Positions 18,668-26,598 of a stretch of 61,411 nt of DNA are shown here, piece by piece. Location: the NCBI GenBank assembly GCA_002305635.1, contig DBPR01000016.1:1-61411 (forward strand), given 5' to 3'. Positions within the stretch are counted from its first letter, which is position 1; each line of letters begins with the position of its first letter. This stretch comes from Anaerolineaceae bacterium UBA1415 (GTDB lineage: Bacteria > Chloroflexota > Anaerolineae > Anaerolineales > Anaerolineaceae). The notes below the pieces were generated by a model. It did not search any database, had not been told where the DNA came from, and saw nothing but the letters and a program-made list of their open reading frames with translations. The position numbers and the translations under genes are program-made.

Positions 18668-20460
18668 TAATTCTCCAGGCGTAAAATCGCCATAAAAGCT
18701 TCCTGCGGGATCTGCACACTGCCAACCATTTTCATGCGTTTCTTGCCGCGTTTCTGCTTTTCAAGCAGCTTTTTCTTACGGGTGATATCGCCGCCGTAAC
18801 ATTTCGCCAACACGTCCTTCCGCAAAGCCTTGACGTTCGCGCGCGAAATGACCCTGCCCTGGGCATAAGCCTGGATCGGGACAACAAACATCTGGCTTGT
18901 GATGATCCCTTTCAGCTTGCTGACCAGTGCCTGACCTTTATGGTAAGCGTCTCCCTGATGCACGATCGAAGTAAGCGCGTCCACAGGTTCTTCATTGATT
19001 AAAATTTGCAGCTTGACCAGTTCACCCGCGCGATATTCGATAAACTTATAATCCATTGATGCATAACCGCGGGTACTCGATTTCAACAGATCAAAGAAAT
19101 CAACAATGATCTCCGATAAGGGAATCTCAAAATTAAGCTGCACCCGGTTTACGGCTGGATATTCCTGACTAACATAGATGCCGCGTCGTTTTTTGACCAG
19201 GTCCATGACCACGCCGTAATAATCAGTCGGCGTGAAGATTTCCAGTTCCATCCAGGGCTCGTATATCTCACCGATCTCGCCCTCATCCGGCAGATCAGCC
19301 GGCGAGTCGATAATGATCGTCGAGCCGTCCTTTAGATCAACCTTGTATTCAACCGATGGAGCCGTAAAAACGACATCGAGGTCATACTCGCGTTCAAGAC
19401 GCTCCTGGATGATTTCCATATGGAAAAGGCCCAAAAAACCGCAGCGGAATCCGAAATTCAGCGCTTCAGAGGTTTCAGGCTCAAAAGTAAGCGAAGCGTC
19501 GTTTAGCTGCAGCTTCTCCAGCGCGTCCTTGAGGTTGCCATAATCTTCGCCTTCGGTCGGATAAACGCCAGCAAAGACCATTGGTTTGGCTTTCTTATAA
19601 CCAGGCAAAGGTTTCGCGGCGGGCTTGCCAGCGTGGGTAATGGTGTCACCCACCCTGCATTCCGAAACCGTCTTGAGACCGGTGGCGATATAACCGACAT
19701 CGCCCGCTTCCAGGCATGGCACTGGCTTCATGCCAGGTTGAAAAACTCCGATCTCGACCGGATCGATTTTTGAACCCGTCGCCATCATCTGTATCTTGTC
19801 GCTGCTGTTGAGACGACCATCAAAAACGCGAATATAGGCGATCACGCCCTTATAGGAATCGTAGTGGGAATCAAAAACAAGCGCGCGCAAGGGTTGTTCC
19901 TTGTCTGCGACTGGAGCAGGAACACGCTCCGCGACCGCTTGTAGCACCTTGTCCACGTTCAGACCAGTTTTCGCGCTAATGGCGATAATGTCTTCTTCTG
20001 CCACACCCAATAATTGCACCAGATCCCGGGTCACTTCCTCAACCATGGCGGATTGCAGATCGACCTTATTTAAAACGGGAATGATGACCAGATTGGCATC
20101 CAACGCAAGATAAAGGTTCGCCAGCGTCTGGGCTTCAATGCCCTGAGTGGCGTCGATCACCAGGATCGCGCCTTCGCAGGCATAGAGGGCACGGCTAACT
20201 TCGTAACTAAAGTCAACGTGACCAGGGGTATCGATCAAATTGAATTCGTACTCTTTCCCAACCGGATCCGTATAAACCATGCGAACAGCCGAAGCCTTGA
20301 TCGTCACGCCTTTTTCTCTTTCAAGGTCCATCGAATCGAGCACCTGCTCGGTCATTTCACGATCAGAGATCGTACCGGTAAGTTGCAGCATACGATCCGC
20401 AAGGGTTGACTTGCCGTGATCTACATGCGCGATAATGCAAAAATTTCTAATGTTTTCCAT
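18667..20460 (-). CDS. lepA: Elongation factor 4 (LepA), ribosome back-translocase
   Basis: 597 residues, the usual LepA length. The protein begins 'MENIRNFCIIAHVDHGKST', which carries the G1 P-loop. It continues with 'LIDTPGHVDFSYEV' (G3), 'VLNKVDL' (G4) and the LepA-specific C-terminal domain ending with 'KAYGGDITRKKKLLEKQK'-like sequence, here 'CYGGDITRKKKLLEKQK'. It is a ribosome-bound GTPase. I place the start at ATG 20460: a longer reading frame adds 61 residues with no family similarity, and a TATAAT element lies 20 bases upstream of this ATG. It is the first gene of the leftward train leading into surface-glycan genes. Confidence 0.97.
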   Translation of the reverse strand: MENIRNFCIIAHVDHGKSTLADRMLQLTGTISDREMTEQVLDSMDLEREKGVTIKASAVRMVYTDPVGKEYEFNLIDTPGHVDFSYEVSRALYACEGAILVIDATQGIEAQTLANLYLALDANLVIIPVLNKVDLQSAMVEEVTRDLVQLLGVAEEDIIAISAKTGLNVDKVLQAVAERVPAPVADKEQPLRALVFDSHYDSYKGVIAYIRVFDGRLNSSDKIQMMATGSKIDPVEIGVFQPGMKPVPCLEAGDVGYIATGLKTVSECRVGDTITHAGKPAAKPLPGYKKAKPMVFAGVYPTEGEDYGNLKDALEKLQLNDASLTFEPETSEALNFGFRCGFLGLFHMEIIQERLEREYDLDVVFTAPSVEYKVDLKDGSTIIIDSPADLPDEGEIGEIYEPWMELEIFTPTDYYGVVMDLVKKRRGIYVSQEYPAVNRVQLNFEIPLSEIIVDFFDLLKSSTRGYASMDYKFIEYRAGELVKLQILINEEPVDALTSIVHQGDAYHKGQALVSKLKGIITSQMFVVPIQAYAQGRVISRANVKALRKDVLAKCYGGDITRKKKLLEKQKRGKKRMKMVGSVQIPQEAFMAILRLEN

Positions 20461-20479
20461 AAGCGACTCAGTATAGTCT

Positions 20480-20485
20480 ATTATA
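20480..20485 (-). promoter_or_regulatory. -10 element upstream of lepA
   Basis: A perfect TATAAT on the minus strand, 20 bases before the lepA ATG, giving a 5' leader of roughly 12 bases. No clear -35 hexamer is visible. It also supports the shorter lepA start. Confidence 0.45.
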
Positions 20486-20644
20486 CCGTTTATGGTGTAT
20501 TGATAAGAGAGGAGTCTAAAACATGTTCCATCTTTTGGCTGGGCCTTTACCCTTTGGATATCGCTGCCTTTAACTTCTGAAATACATCTCCGTATCAATC
20601 CGGTTCGATTTCTCCATGCCGCGCGATCAATGAAACAGGCCACT

Positions 20645-20650
20645 TATGAT
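20645..20650 (+). promoter_or_regulatory. -10-like element just upstream of the UbiA-family gene
   Basis: TATGAT lies 11 bases before the ATG at 20662, so the expected start of transcription is only about 5 bases from the start codon. No Shine-Dalgarno sequence fits in that space. A leaderless or very short-leader transcript is the reading. Confidence 0.35.
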
Positions 20651-20661
20651 AAGATAATCGC

Positions 20662-21534
20662 ATGTTTAAGGCACTGATCGAAACGCTGCGTCCGCGTCAG
20701 TGGACAAAAAATCTGGTGATATTTGCCGGCTTGATCTTTGACGGTCAATTTACGCAGTTCAATCCCTTTTTAAGAGTTCTGGCGGCAACGGTTTTGTTTT
20801 GCCTGGTCTCGGGCATCACCTATGCGATCAACGACCTGCTCGACCTTGAGGCGGATCGCCTCCATCCTCATAAATGCAAGCGACCTTTGGCATCAGGTAG
20901 ACTTAGCAAAAATCAGGCTATCCTCTGGATCATTTTTCTAACGGCTATCGTTTTGATCGGCGGCTATCTGCTTTCGCCCAAACTGGCTTTAGTTTTTGTC
21001 GCTTATACAGCATTGATCCTTGCCTATTCGCTCTGGCTCAAGAAGGTCATGATCCTGGATGTCATCATCATCGCCATTGGCTTTGTTTTACGCGTTTTGG
21101 CAGGACTGAGCGTCATTTCTGTGGCATATTTCTCCCCCTGGCTTTTTATCCTGACCACGCTTCTGGCGATGTATCTCGGCTTTGGGAAACGTCTGGCTGA
21201 ACTGCGCCTGCTGGAATCGGACGCTTCCAGTCACCGCAAAACGCTGGCTGGCTACAGCGTTCCGCTTCTGATGCAATATATCACCATCATTCTGACCGCG
21301 ATCCTGATCACCTACACGCTCTACACCTTCTCCGCGCGGCCAAATCAGCCCACTTATGAGATGATGTTAACGATTCCTTTTGTAGTCTATGGCATTTTCC
21401 GTTACCTTTATCTGATCCAGAGTGACGCCATTGTTGGTTCTCCAGAAGAGGTGCTTCTCAAGGATCGACCAATGCAGATCGCCATCCTCTTATGGGGTTT
21501 ATTGGTCATGGCGATCCTTTATTGGGTTTTGTGA
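20662..21534 (+). CDS. Decaprenyl-phosphate phosphoribosyltransferase-like UbiA-family protein
   Basis: 290 residues with 8-9 membrane helices. It has the UbiA-superfamily motif 'NDLLDLEADRLHPHKCKRPL' (Asp-rich prenyl-phosphate/Mg site) and a second conserved segment 'LDVIIIAIGFVLRVLAG'. The 'PRQWTKNLVIFAGLIF' N-terminus is typical of 5-phosphoribose-1-diphosphate:polyprenyl-phosphate phosphoribosyltransferases, which make the lipid-linked ribose/arabinose donors used by GT-C enzymes. That function fits the adjacent GT-C-type genes and the downstream isoprenoid genes, but the exact substrate is inferred. It is followed after 7 bases by mevalonate kinase. Confidence 0.85.
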   Translation: MFKALIETLRPRQWTKNLVIFAGLIFDGQFTQFNPFLRVLAATVLFCLVSGITYAINDLLDLEADRLHPHKCKRPLASGRLSKNQAILWIIFLTAIVLIGGYLLSPKLALVFVAYTALILAYSLWLKKVMILDVIIIAIGFVLRVLAGLSVISVAYFSPWLFILTTLLAMYLGFGKRLAELRLLESDASSHRKTLAGYSVPLLMQYITIILTAILITYTLYTFSARPNQPTYEMMLTIPFVVYGIFRYLYLIQSDAIVGSPEEVLLKDRPMQIAILLWGLLVMAILYWVL

Positions 21535-21541
21535 GGTTTTG

Positions 21542-22489
21542 ATGCCAGCTCTGACCAGTTCTGCCTGTGGAAAATTCATCCTGTGCGGAGAACATGCCGT
21601 TGTTCACGGACAGCCCGCCATCGCCCTGCCTTTGAGCAGCCGTCGTATCAACCTGAGGGTGGAACCATCCATTTTGGGGCCCTCAGGCAAGATCCTGCTT
21701 TCTTTTCCAGCCCTGGGTCTTGACACTGAGATCGATGACCTGCCAGAAAACCATCCAATATTTCATGCTGTTTTTGAAACGCTACAAGTGCTTGGGATTG
21801 CACAAAAGCCCAGCTGCAAGTTGCATTTCAACGCAAACCTGCCCATCGGATCGGGGCTCGGCTCTAGCGCTGCCATGGCAGTCGCCACCATTCGGGGTCT
21901 TTCCGCTTTTCTTGGCCATCCCCTGGACGATCTTACCGTCAACCAACTGGCTTATGAATGTGAAAAACAGGTCCACGCCAATCCCAGCGGCATTGACAAT
22001 ACCGTTATCACATACGAAAAAGCGCTTTGGTTCCAACGAGGCAAAGAACCTGAATTCATCCAGACCGAAATAGACCTTCATTTCATCCTTGCTGATACCG
22101 GTATTCAAAAATCCACCCGTGAGAACGTGGCGCGACTGGCTCAGTTTCGTGAGAAAAATCCCGATTTTGTGAATCCGAGAATTGAAGAAATCGGTGATCT
22201 TGCCAAAGAAGCAAGGAAAGCCTTGCTATATGGTGACGAATCTGTGCTGGCAAAATGCGTCAACCGCAATCAGGAACTCTTGCGGGATCTGGAGCTTTCC
22301 TGCCCTGAATTGGAGCAATTGATCTCAATTGTCTTGGATTCAGGCGCGTTGGCTGCCAAACTTACCGGAGGCGGCAAGGGCGGTCACATGCTGGCCTTGG
22401 TTGAAGCAGATCAGAGCAAAATAGTTCTGGAAAAGATAAACCAAAAAGGCGCGCTGAACGCTTTTCTCACCATCGTGAAAGGCGACTAA
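21542..22489 (+). CDS. mvk: Mevalonate kinase (GHMP family)
   Basis: 315 residues. It carries the three GHMP signatures: 'SACGKFILCGEHAVVHGQPA' at the N-terminus, the ATP loop 'PIGSGLGSSAAMAVA', and the C-terminal 'KLTGGGKGGHMLAL'. It phosphorylates mevalonate to 5-phosphomevalonate in the cytosol. I chose ATG 21542 because residue 1 then sits directly before the family's first motif; a longer frame would run 120 bases back into the UbiA gene. Isopentenyl phosphate kinase follows after 4 bases, which points to the alternative mevalonate pathway that goes through isopentenyl phosphate. Confidence 0.93.
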   Translation: MPALTSSACGKFILCGEHAVVHGQPAIALPLSSRRINLRVEPSILGPSGKILLSFPALGLDTEIDDLPENHPIFHAVFETLQVLGIAQKPSCKLHFNANLPIGSGLGSSAAMAVATIRGLSAFLGHPLDDLTVNQLAYECEKQVHANPSGIDNTVITYEKALWFQRGKEPEFIQTEIDLHFILADTGIQKSTRENVARLAQFREKNPDFVNPRIEEIGDLAKEARKALLYGDESVLAKCVNRNQELLRDLELSCPELEQLISIVLDSGALAAKLTGGGKGGHMLALVEADQSKIVLEKINQKGALNAFLTIVKGD

Positions 22490-22493
22490 GGCT

Positions 22494-23285
22494 ATGAACA
22501 AGGAATTGATATTTCTCAAGCTGGGCGGCTCCCTGATCACCGACAAGAGCAAGACCGAAACGCCGCTTGAAGACCTCATTCGTTTGCTCCTGTCAGAGCT
22601 ATGTACCTTTCGGGACGAAGATCCTGACACCCGGCTCCTCCTGGGTCACGGCTCGGGCTCCTACGGGCATCATGCCGCTGCCAGATATGGCACACGAAAC
22701 GGGGTTAAAGACAAAGAAGGTTGGTTTGGTTTTGTTGAGGTTTGGCGAAGCGCGCGTAAATTGAACGAGATCGTGTTATCTATCGGCAAGGACCTCAACC
22801 TTCCCCTGATTTCCTTTCCACCATCAGCAGCGATCATGGCACGAGGTCAGCAGGTTGAAACCTGGAATATATCGCCGATCACACAAGCGCTCCGATCCGG
22901 CATCATTCCGGTCGTTTACGGTGATGTCATTTTTGATCAGGAATTGGGCGGCACGATCCTCTCCACCGAAGAATTATTCTTTCATCTGGCGAAGGAACTA
23001 AAACCTGATCGCGTTCTCTTAGCCGGCATTGAAAAAGCCGTTTTCGCCGACTTTCCTGCCAATCAAAAAGCCATCAGGCATATCGATAAGAATGCCCTTT
23101 TGGACGACTTTCTTCAGGGCTCACAGAACCAGGATGTTACCGGCGGCATGCGTTCAAAAGTGAGCCAGATGCAGGCGCTTTGCCGCCAGTCTGAGGCTTG
23201 TCAGGTGGAGATATTCCGTGCCACGAACGCGGGTGAACTTTTGCAGGCGCTAAAAGGCCAGTATTCAGGTACAATCATCTCATAA
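22494..23285 (+). CDS. ipk: Isopentenyl phosphate kinase
   Basis: 263 residues of the amino-acid-kinase fold. It has 'FLKLGGSLITDKSK' (phosphate loop), 'LGHGSGSYGHHAAARYGT' with the conserved His of isopentenyl phosphate kinases, 'IPVVYGDVIFD' and 'DVTGGMRSKV'. The enzyme converts isopentenyl phosphate to IPP. Together with the adjacent mevalonate kinase it fits the route mevalonate, mevalonate 5-phosphate, isopentenyl phosphate, IPP, known from archaea and some Chloroflexota. The phosphomevalonate decarboxylase this route needs is not in the window. Confidence 0.92.
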   Translation: MNKELIFLKLGGSLITDKSKTETPLEDLIRLLLSELCTFRDEDPDTRLLLGHGSGSYGHHAAARYGTRNGVKDKEGWFGFVEVWRSARKLNEIVLSIGKDLNLPLISFPPSAAIMARGQQVETWNISPITQALRSGIIPVVYGDVIFDQELGGTILSTEELFFHLAKELKPDRVLLAGIEKAVFADFPANQKAIRHIDKNALLDDFLQGSQNQDVTGGMRSKVSQMQALCRQSEACQVEIFRATNAGELLQALKGQYSGTIIS

Positions 23286-23327
23286 GAACGAACAGACAAA
23301 AGACAGGAATCAAAATATAGGTTTTGT

Positions 23328-24482
23328 ATGATATACACACGCCAACAACTTGAAGAATTTGAAGCCCAGCAACTGGCGCCCTACGCGACCCTGAGCAAAA
23401 ACTCAAAAGGCCGCAAATATCCTGAAGAAGAAGCTGACTTGCGCACTCGCTTTCAGCGCGACCGCGATCGTGTTTTGCATACCACGGCCTTCAGACGGCT
23501 TGAATACAAAACTCAGGTCTTCATCAACACTGAAGGTGATTATTACCGCACGCGCCTGACGCACTCGCTTGAGGTCGCCCAGATCGGTCGCTCCATTGCC
23601 CGTTCCCTGGGCGCCAACGAAGACCTGGTCGAAACCATCTGCCTGGCGCATGACCTTGGGCATTCGCCCTTTGGCCATTCCGGTGAAACGACTCTGGCGC
23701 GCCTGATGAAAGATCATGACGGCTTCAACCACAATCACCATTCCCTGCGCATCGTCACCCTGCTCGAAAATCGCTATCCCGACTTTCCTGGCCTGAATTT
23801 GAGCTGGGAAGTCCTGGAGGGCATGGTCAAACACGAAACAGATTATGACCGCTCGGATGTGCAGGATTTCGATCCCGAATTGCGCGGCAGCCTGGAAGCC
23901 CAGATCGCCAACGTTGCCGATGAGCTGGCCTACACCGCTCACGATCTCGATGACGGCCTGCGCTCGGGCATGCTTACCCCCTCGCAGCTGGACGGGATCG
24001 CCATTTGGGAGATCATCAATGAAAGCATCGGCCGCCGGAAAACGGATTCACTCGACGCGCTCACCCGACATCAGATCATCCGTCGCCTGATCAACTTTGA
24101 AATGATCGACCTGATCCAATCAATTGACCGCTACCTGCGCAAAGCCAACATCCAATCCGCGCTCGATCTGCAAAAACTGCCTTACAATGTGGTGGGCTTC
24201 AGCGAGGATATGTATCGCCGAAACCGTGAGCTGAAAGATTTTCTGTTCAACAACCTTTACCGCCATCATCGCGTCGTGCGCATGGCCTATAAAGCCGAAC
24301 AGATCATCACCCGTATTTTTGAAATGTATCAGTCCAATCCGGCCGCTTTGCCTCCGGAAGTTCAGGATCATATCGATGAACGGGGATTGGAACGAAGTAT
24401 TTGCGATTATATTGCTGGCATGACCGATCGTTTTGCCATCGATGAATATCAACGTCTCTTCAATGTGGACGTATTACCTTAG
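23328..24482 (+). CDS. dgt: Deoxyguanosinetriphosphate triphosphohydrolase-like protein
   Basis: 384 residues of the HD superfamily. Family marks are 'HTTAFRRLEYKTQVF', 'RTRLTHSLEVAQIGR' and the metal-binding 'LAHDLGHSPFGHSGE', then 'NVADELAYTAHDLDDGL'. The enzyme hydrolyses dGTP or other dNTPs to the nucleoside and triphosphate. It lies 43 bases after the isopentenyl phosphate kinase gene and 10 bases before greA, so it probably belongs to the same transcript. It is the short form common outside enterobacteria. Confidence 0.93.
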   Translation: MIYTRQQLEEFEAQQLAPYATLSKNSKGRKYPEEEADLRTRFQRDRDRVLHTTAFRRLEYKTQVFINTEGDYYRTRLTHSLEVAQIGRSIARSLGANEDLVETICLAHDLGHSPFGHSGETTLARLMKDHDGFNHNHHSLRIVTLLENRYPDFPGLNLSWEVLEGMVKHETDYDRSDVQDFDPELRGSLEAQIANVADELAYTAHDLDDGLRSGMLTPSQLDGIAIWEIINESIGRRKTDSLDALTRHQIIRRLINFEMIDLIQSIDRYLRKANIQSALDLQKLPYNVVGFSEDMYRRNRELKDFLFNNLYRHHRVVRMAYKAEQIITRIFEMYQSNPAALPPEVQDHIDERGLERSICDYIAGMTDRFAIDEYQRLFNVDVLP

Positions 24483-24492
24483 GAAGTGAAAA

Positions 24493-24963
24493 ATGAACAA
24501 CCCAATTATCCTTACCCCTGCCGGAAAAGCCAATCTCGAAGCCGAACTCGCCGAGTTGAAGGGACCCAAACGCAATGAAATTTCCCGCCGCCTGAAAAGC
24601 GCGATTGAGATGGGGGACCTCTCCGAGAACGCCGATTACCATGCCGCCAAAGAAGACCAGGGTTTTCTCGAAGGCAGAATTCAGGAAATCGAAGCGATTC
24701 TCTCCCACGCGGAACTTACCGATGATAAAGAGCTGGACAATAAAACAGTTCAGATCGGCAACAAAGTCACCATTCAGGAACAAGGTGAAGAAGAAGAATG
24801 TTGGGAGATCGTCGGCGCCAGCGAGGCCAACCCGGTAGAAGGCAAGATATCTTACCTATCCCCCATCGGCGCCGCGCTGATCGATAAAAAAGCCGGTCAG
24901 AAAGTGAATGTCCAGCTCCCCGGTGGCGCGATCATCGTTTTTAAGATCCTGAAGATCGAATAA
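24493..24963 (+). CDS. greA: Transcription elongation factor GreA
   Basis: 156 residues, the normal GreA length. The N-terminal coiled coil contains 'ENADYHAAKEDQGFLEGRI', with the acidic residues at its tip that reach the RNA polymerase active site. The C-terminal globular domain includes 'ISYLSPIGAALIDKKAGQ', a family-typical stretch. It restarts backtracked RNA polymerase by stimulating transcript cleavage. A strong hairpin terminator follows 67 bases after the stop. Confidence 0.96.
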   Translation: MNNPIILTPAGKANLEAELAELKGPKRNEISRRLKSAIEMGDLSENADYHAAKEDQGFLEGRIQEIEAILSHAELTDDKELDNKTVQIGNKVTIQEQGEEEECWEIVGASEANPVEGKISYLSPIGAALIDKKAGQKVNVQLPGGAIIVFKILKIE

Positions 24964-25027
24964 CAGGATCTGATCAACAGCCTGATGGGATAGACAACAT
25001 CGAAGCTGTTTTTATCGATCCATACGC

Positions 25028-25058
25028 AAAAAAGGAGGATGCTCATCCTCCTTTTTTG
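25028..25058. terminator. Bidirectional intrinsic terminator between greA and the 398-residue gene
   Basis: Perfect 10-bp stem AAAGGAGGAT / ATCCTCCTTT (25031-25040 with 25045-25054), a 4-base loop, and T or A runs on both sides. It sits between convergent genes and can end transcription from either. Confidence 0.9.
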
Positions 25059-25098
25059 TTTTATCCAAAATTGTTGCCGATCAAAGCTTCATGCTGTT

Positions 25099-26295
25099 TT
25101 ATTTACGATAGACCGCCAGCTCGATCGTGTTGCGCTGGAAGTAGCTGTCTTCCGGCAGCGGCAATTCGCCGTAAGAAACGTCCACGATCCGACCCACCAT
25201 ACGCAGGGTTGCGGTTTCAAGAACAAATTGAATGTTGGGCTCCGCCAGGATCGGTTCACCGCGGATCTCAAGCCTGGAATAAATGTCCGGTGTGTTATAA
25301 GCGTGTTTGCTCATCAAAACCTTGGTAACCGTTTGGATATCGTTTTTATCGAATAACCAGATATCAAATGCAGAAATTTTCTTGGGATCACCCACGCCGA
25401 TCACATCTGAAATGCTTACGCCGCATTCACCTAAAAACGCGCCGTTTGGGGCATCGAAGGTAAAAGATTCGTCATAGCGGTCATCGCCAAACATGTAAGT
25501 TGTCATAAATTGAGCGATCGGCTTTGGGCCATTTCGTATTACATTGCTCTCACCATTATGATTGCCATCCGTAAAGATCGAAGTTCGTTGCGCCTGCGGC
25601 CTGGCTTCCGGCTGAGGCCTGTTCTCCTGCTGCACTCTCGCGGCCATGGGACGGGGGGCAGCCACAGGGCTGGCCTGACGTCTGGGAGCCGGAGATACAT
25701 AGGTCTCAGAGGTGATTTCCTGAGCCTGATTGCGGTTTAAAAAAGGCAGATTGCCAAAATCAAAGCCTTTTTCACGGAAATAGAACCAATAAGCCGCGAA
25801 TGCCCCACCGATCAAGAGAAGCAGCAGCACAATCCCAACCCAAAGCAAAGAGTTTGGCTCTTTATCCGGTACTTCAGGGCTGACTATGACCTCGCCATCC
25901 CCTTCTGTCACAACCGGCGTGTCCGCCACACCCGTCGAAGATGTAGGAATGGCGGTGTTGATCGCAGTCGTAAAGCGTTGGATCTGCTCGCTGTTCAAAA
26001 AGCCTGGATTTGCTACCAGATCATTGAGGGTCGACTCGCCCTTGCTGCCAAGTTCGGCATAAGCCTGCTGGGCTTTGGCGCGGTCACCAGTAAGCGTATA
26101 GGTTGTGATCGCGTTTCGCAAATATTCGATCCGCAGATCCGGGCGAAGATGCTCAGCTGATGCGTCTGTCCACTTGATCGGGAAGAGCACATAAGCAAAG
26201 AAAAGACCTATCAGAAGTCCTAAAATCCCGGCAGCGATAGCCAGATTTCGAGGTTCCCGTAATTTGTCCTGAATAATGGCTTTTAAATTGTCCAT
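25099..26295 (-). CDS. Two-helix membrane protein of unknown function
   Basis: 398 residues, family not recognised. A helix at about 18-38 ('NLAIAAGILGLLIGLFFAYV') is followed by a small helical domain (about 50-115), an acidic/Thr-rich linker and a second helix at about 150-172 ('SLLWVGIVLLLLLIGG'). A Pro/Arg/Gln-rich spacer leads to a C-terminal alpha/beta domain (about 250-398) that is probably cytosolic. Both termini should therefore face the same side. It is a single gene between greA and topA, convergent with greA. A GG-N10-GC sequence about 45 bases upstream hints at sigma-54 control but is weak. The C-terminal domain looks conserved in composition, but I cannot assign a role. Confidence 0.8.
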   Translation of the reverse strand: MDNLKAIIQDKLREPRNLAIAAGILGLLIGLFFAYVLFPIKWTDASAEHLRPDLRIEYLRNAITTYTLTGDRAKAQQAYAELGSKGESTLNDLVANPGFLNSEQIQRFTTAINTAIPTSSTGVADTPVVTEGDGEVIVSPEVPDKEPNSLLWVGIVLLLLLIGGAFAAYWFYFREKGFDFGNLPFLNRNQAQEITSETYVSPAPRRQASPVAAPRPMAARVQQENRPQPEARPQAQRTSIFTDGNHNGESNVIRNGPKPIAQFMTTYMFGDDRYDESFTFDAPNGAFLGECGVSISDVIGVGDPKKISAFDIWLFDKNDIQTVTKVLMSKHAYNTPDIYSRLEIRGEPILAEPNIQFVLETATLRMVGRIVDVSYGELPLPEDSYFQRNTIELAVYRK

Positions 26296-26598
26296 TTCCT
26301 GTACCTCTCAATTGAAAAGAATTGGTATTGATTATGGTGCACGTTTTATACCAACAGCGATGATTAAGGTGCCTGTTCATGTTTTGGGGATGTTTGTAGA
26401 CAAAACAAAATATGGAAGGACTTAGGTTAAGTATGCGCTAAAGCGTTCGTGATGAGAATCAGATCTCCAGCTTATTAAACGTATACGGTTGCAACACAAA
26501 TTCAGACATTTTTTTGCAAAAAGAAAATCCCAGATTAAAAAAACCCGCAGTTTGATGACCACGGGTTTTCTTTCAATCAGGCATTGCCGTCTTTCAGG
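26296..26598. other. Intergenic region between topA and the 398-residue gene
   Basis: 303 AT-rich bases without a credible coding frame. The right end holds the topA terminator. The left end holds the leader of the 398-residue gene with the weak -24/-12-like sequence at 26339-26353. I see nothing else. Confidence 0.6.
26534..26570 (-). terminator. Intrinsic terminator of topA
   Basis: On the minus strand, AAAACCCG and CGGGTTTT (26563-26570 and 26541-26548) pair around a 14-base loop and are followed by a run of seven T. It lies about 30 bases after the topA stop. Confidence 0.85.

Noticed and set aside
20461..20643. A 61-residue N-terminal extension of LepA
   Set aside because: It has no LepA similarity, the family begins at 'MENIRNF', and a -10 element lies inside the extension.
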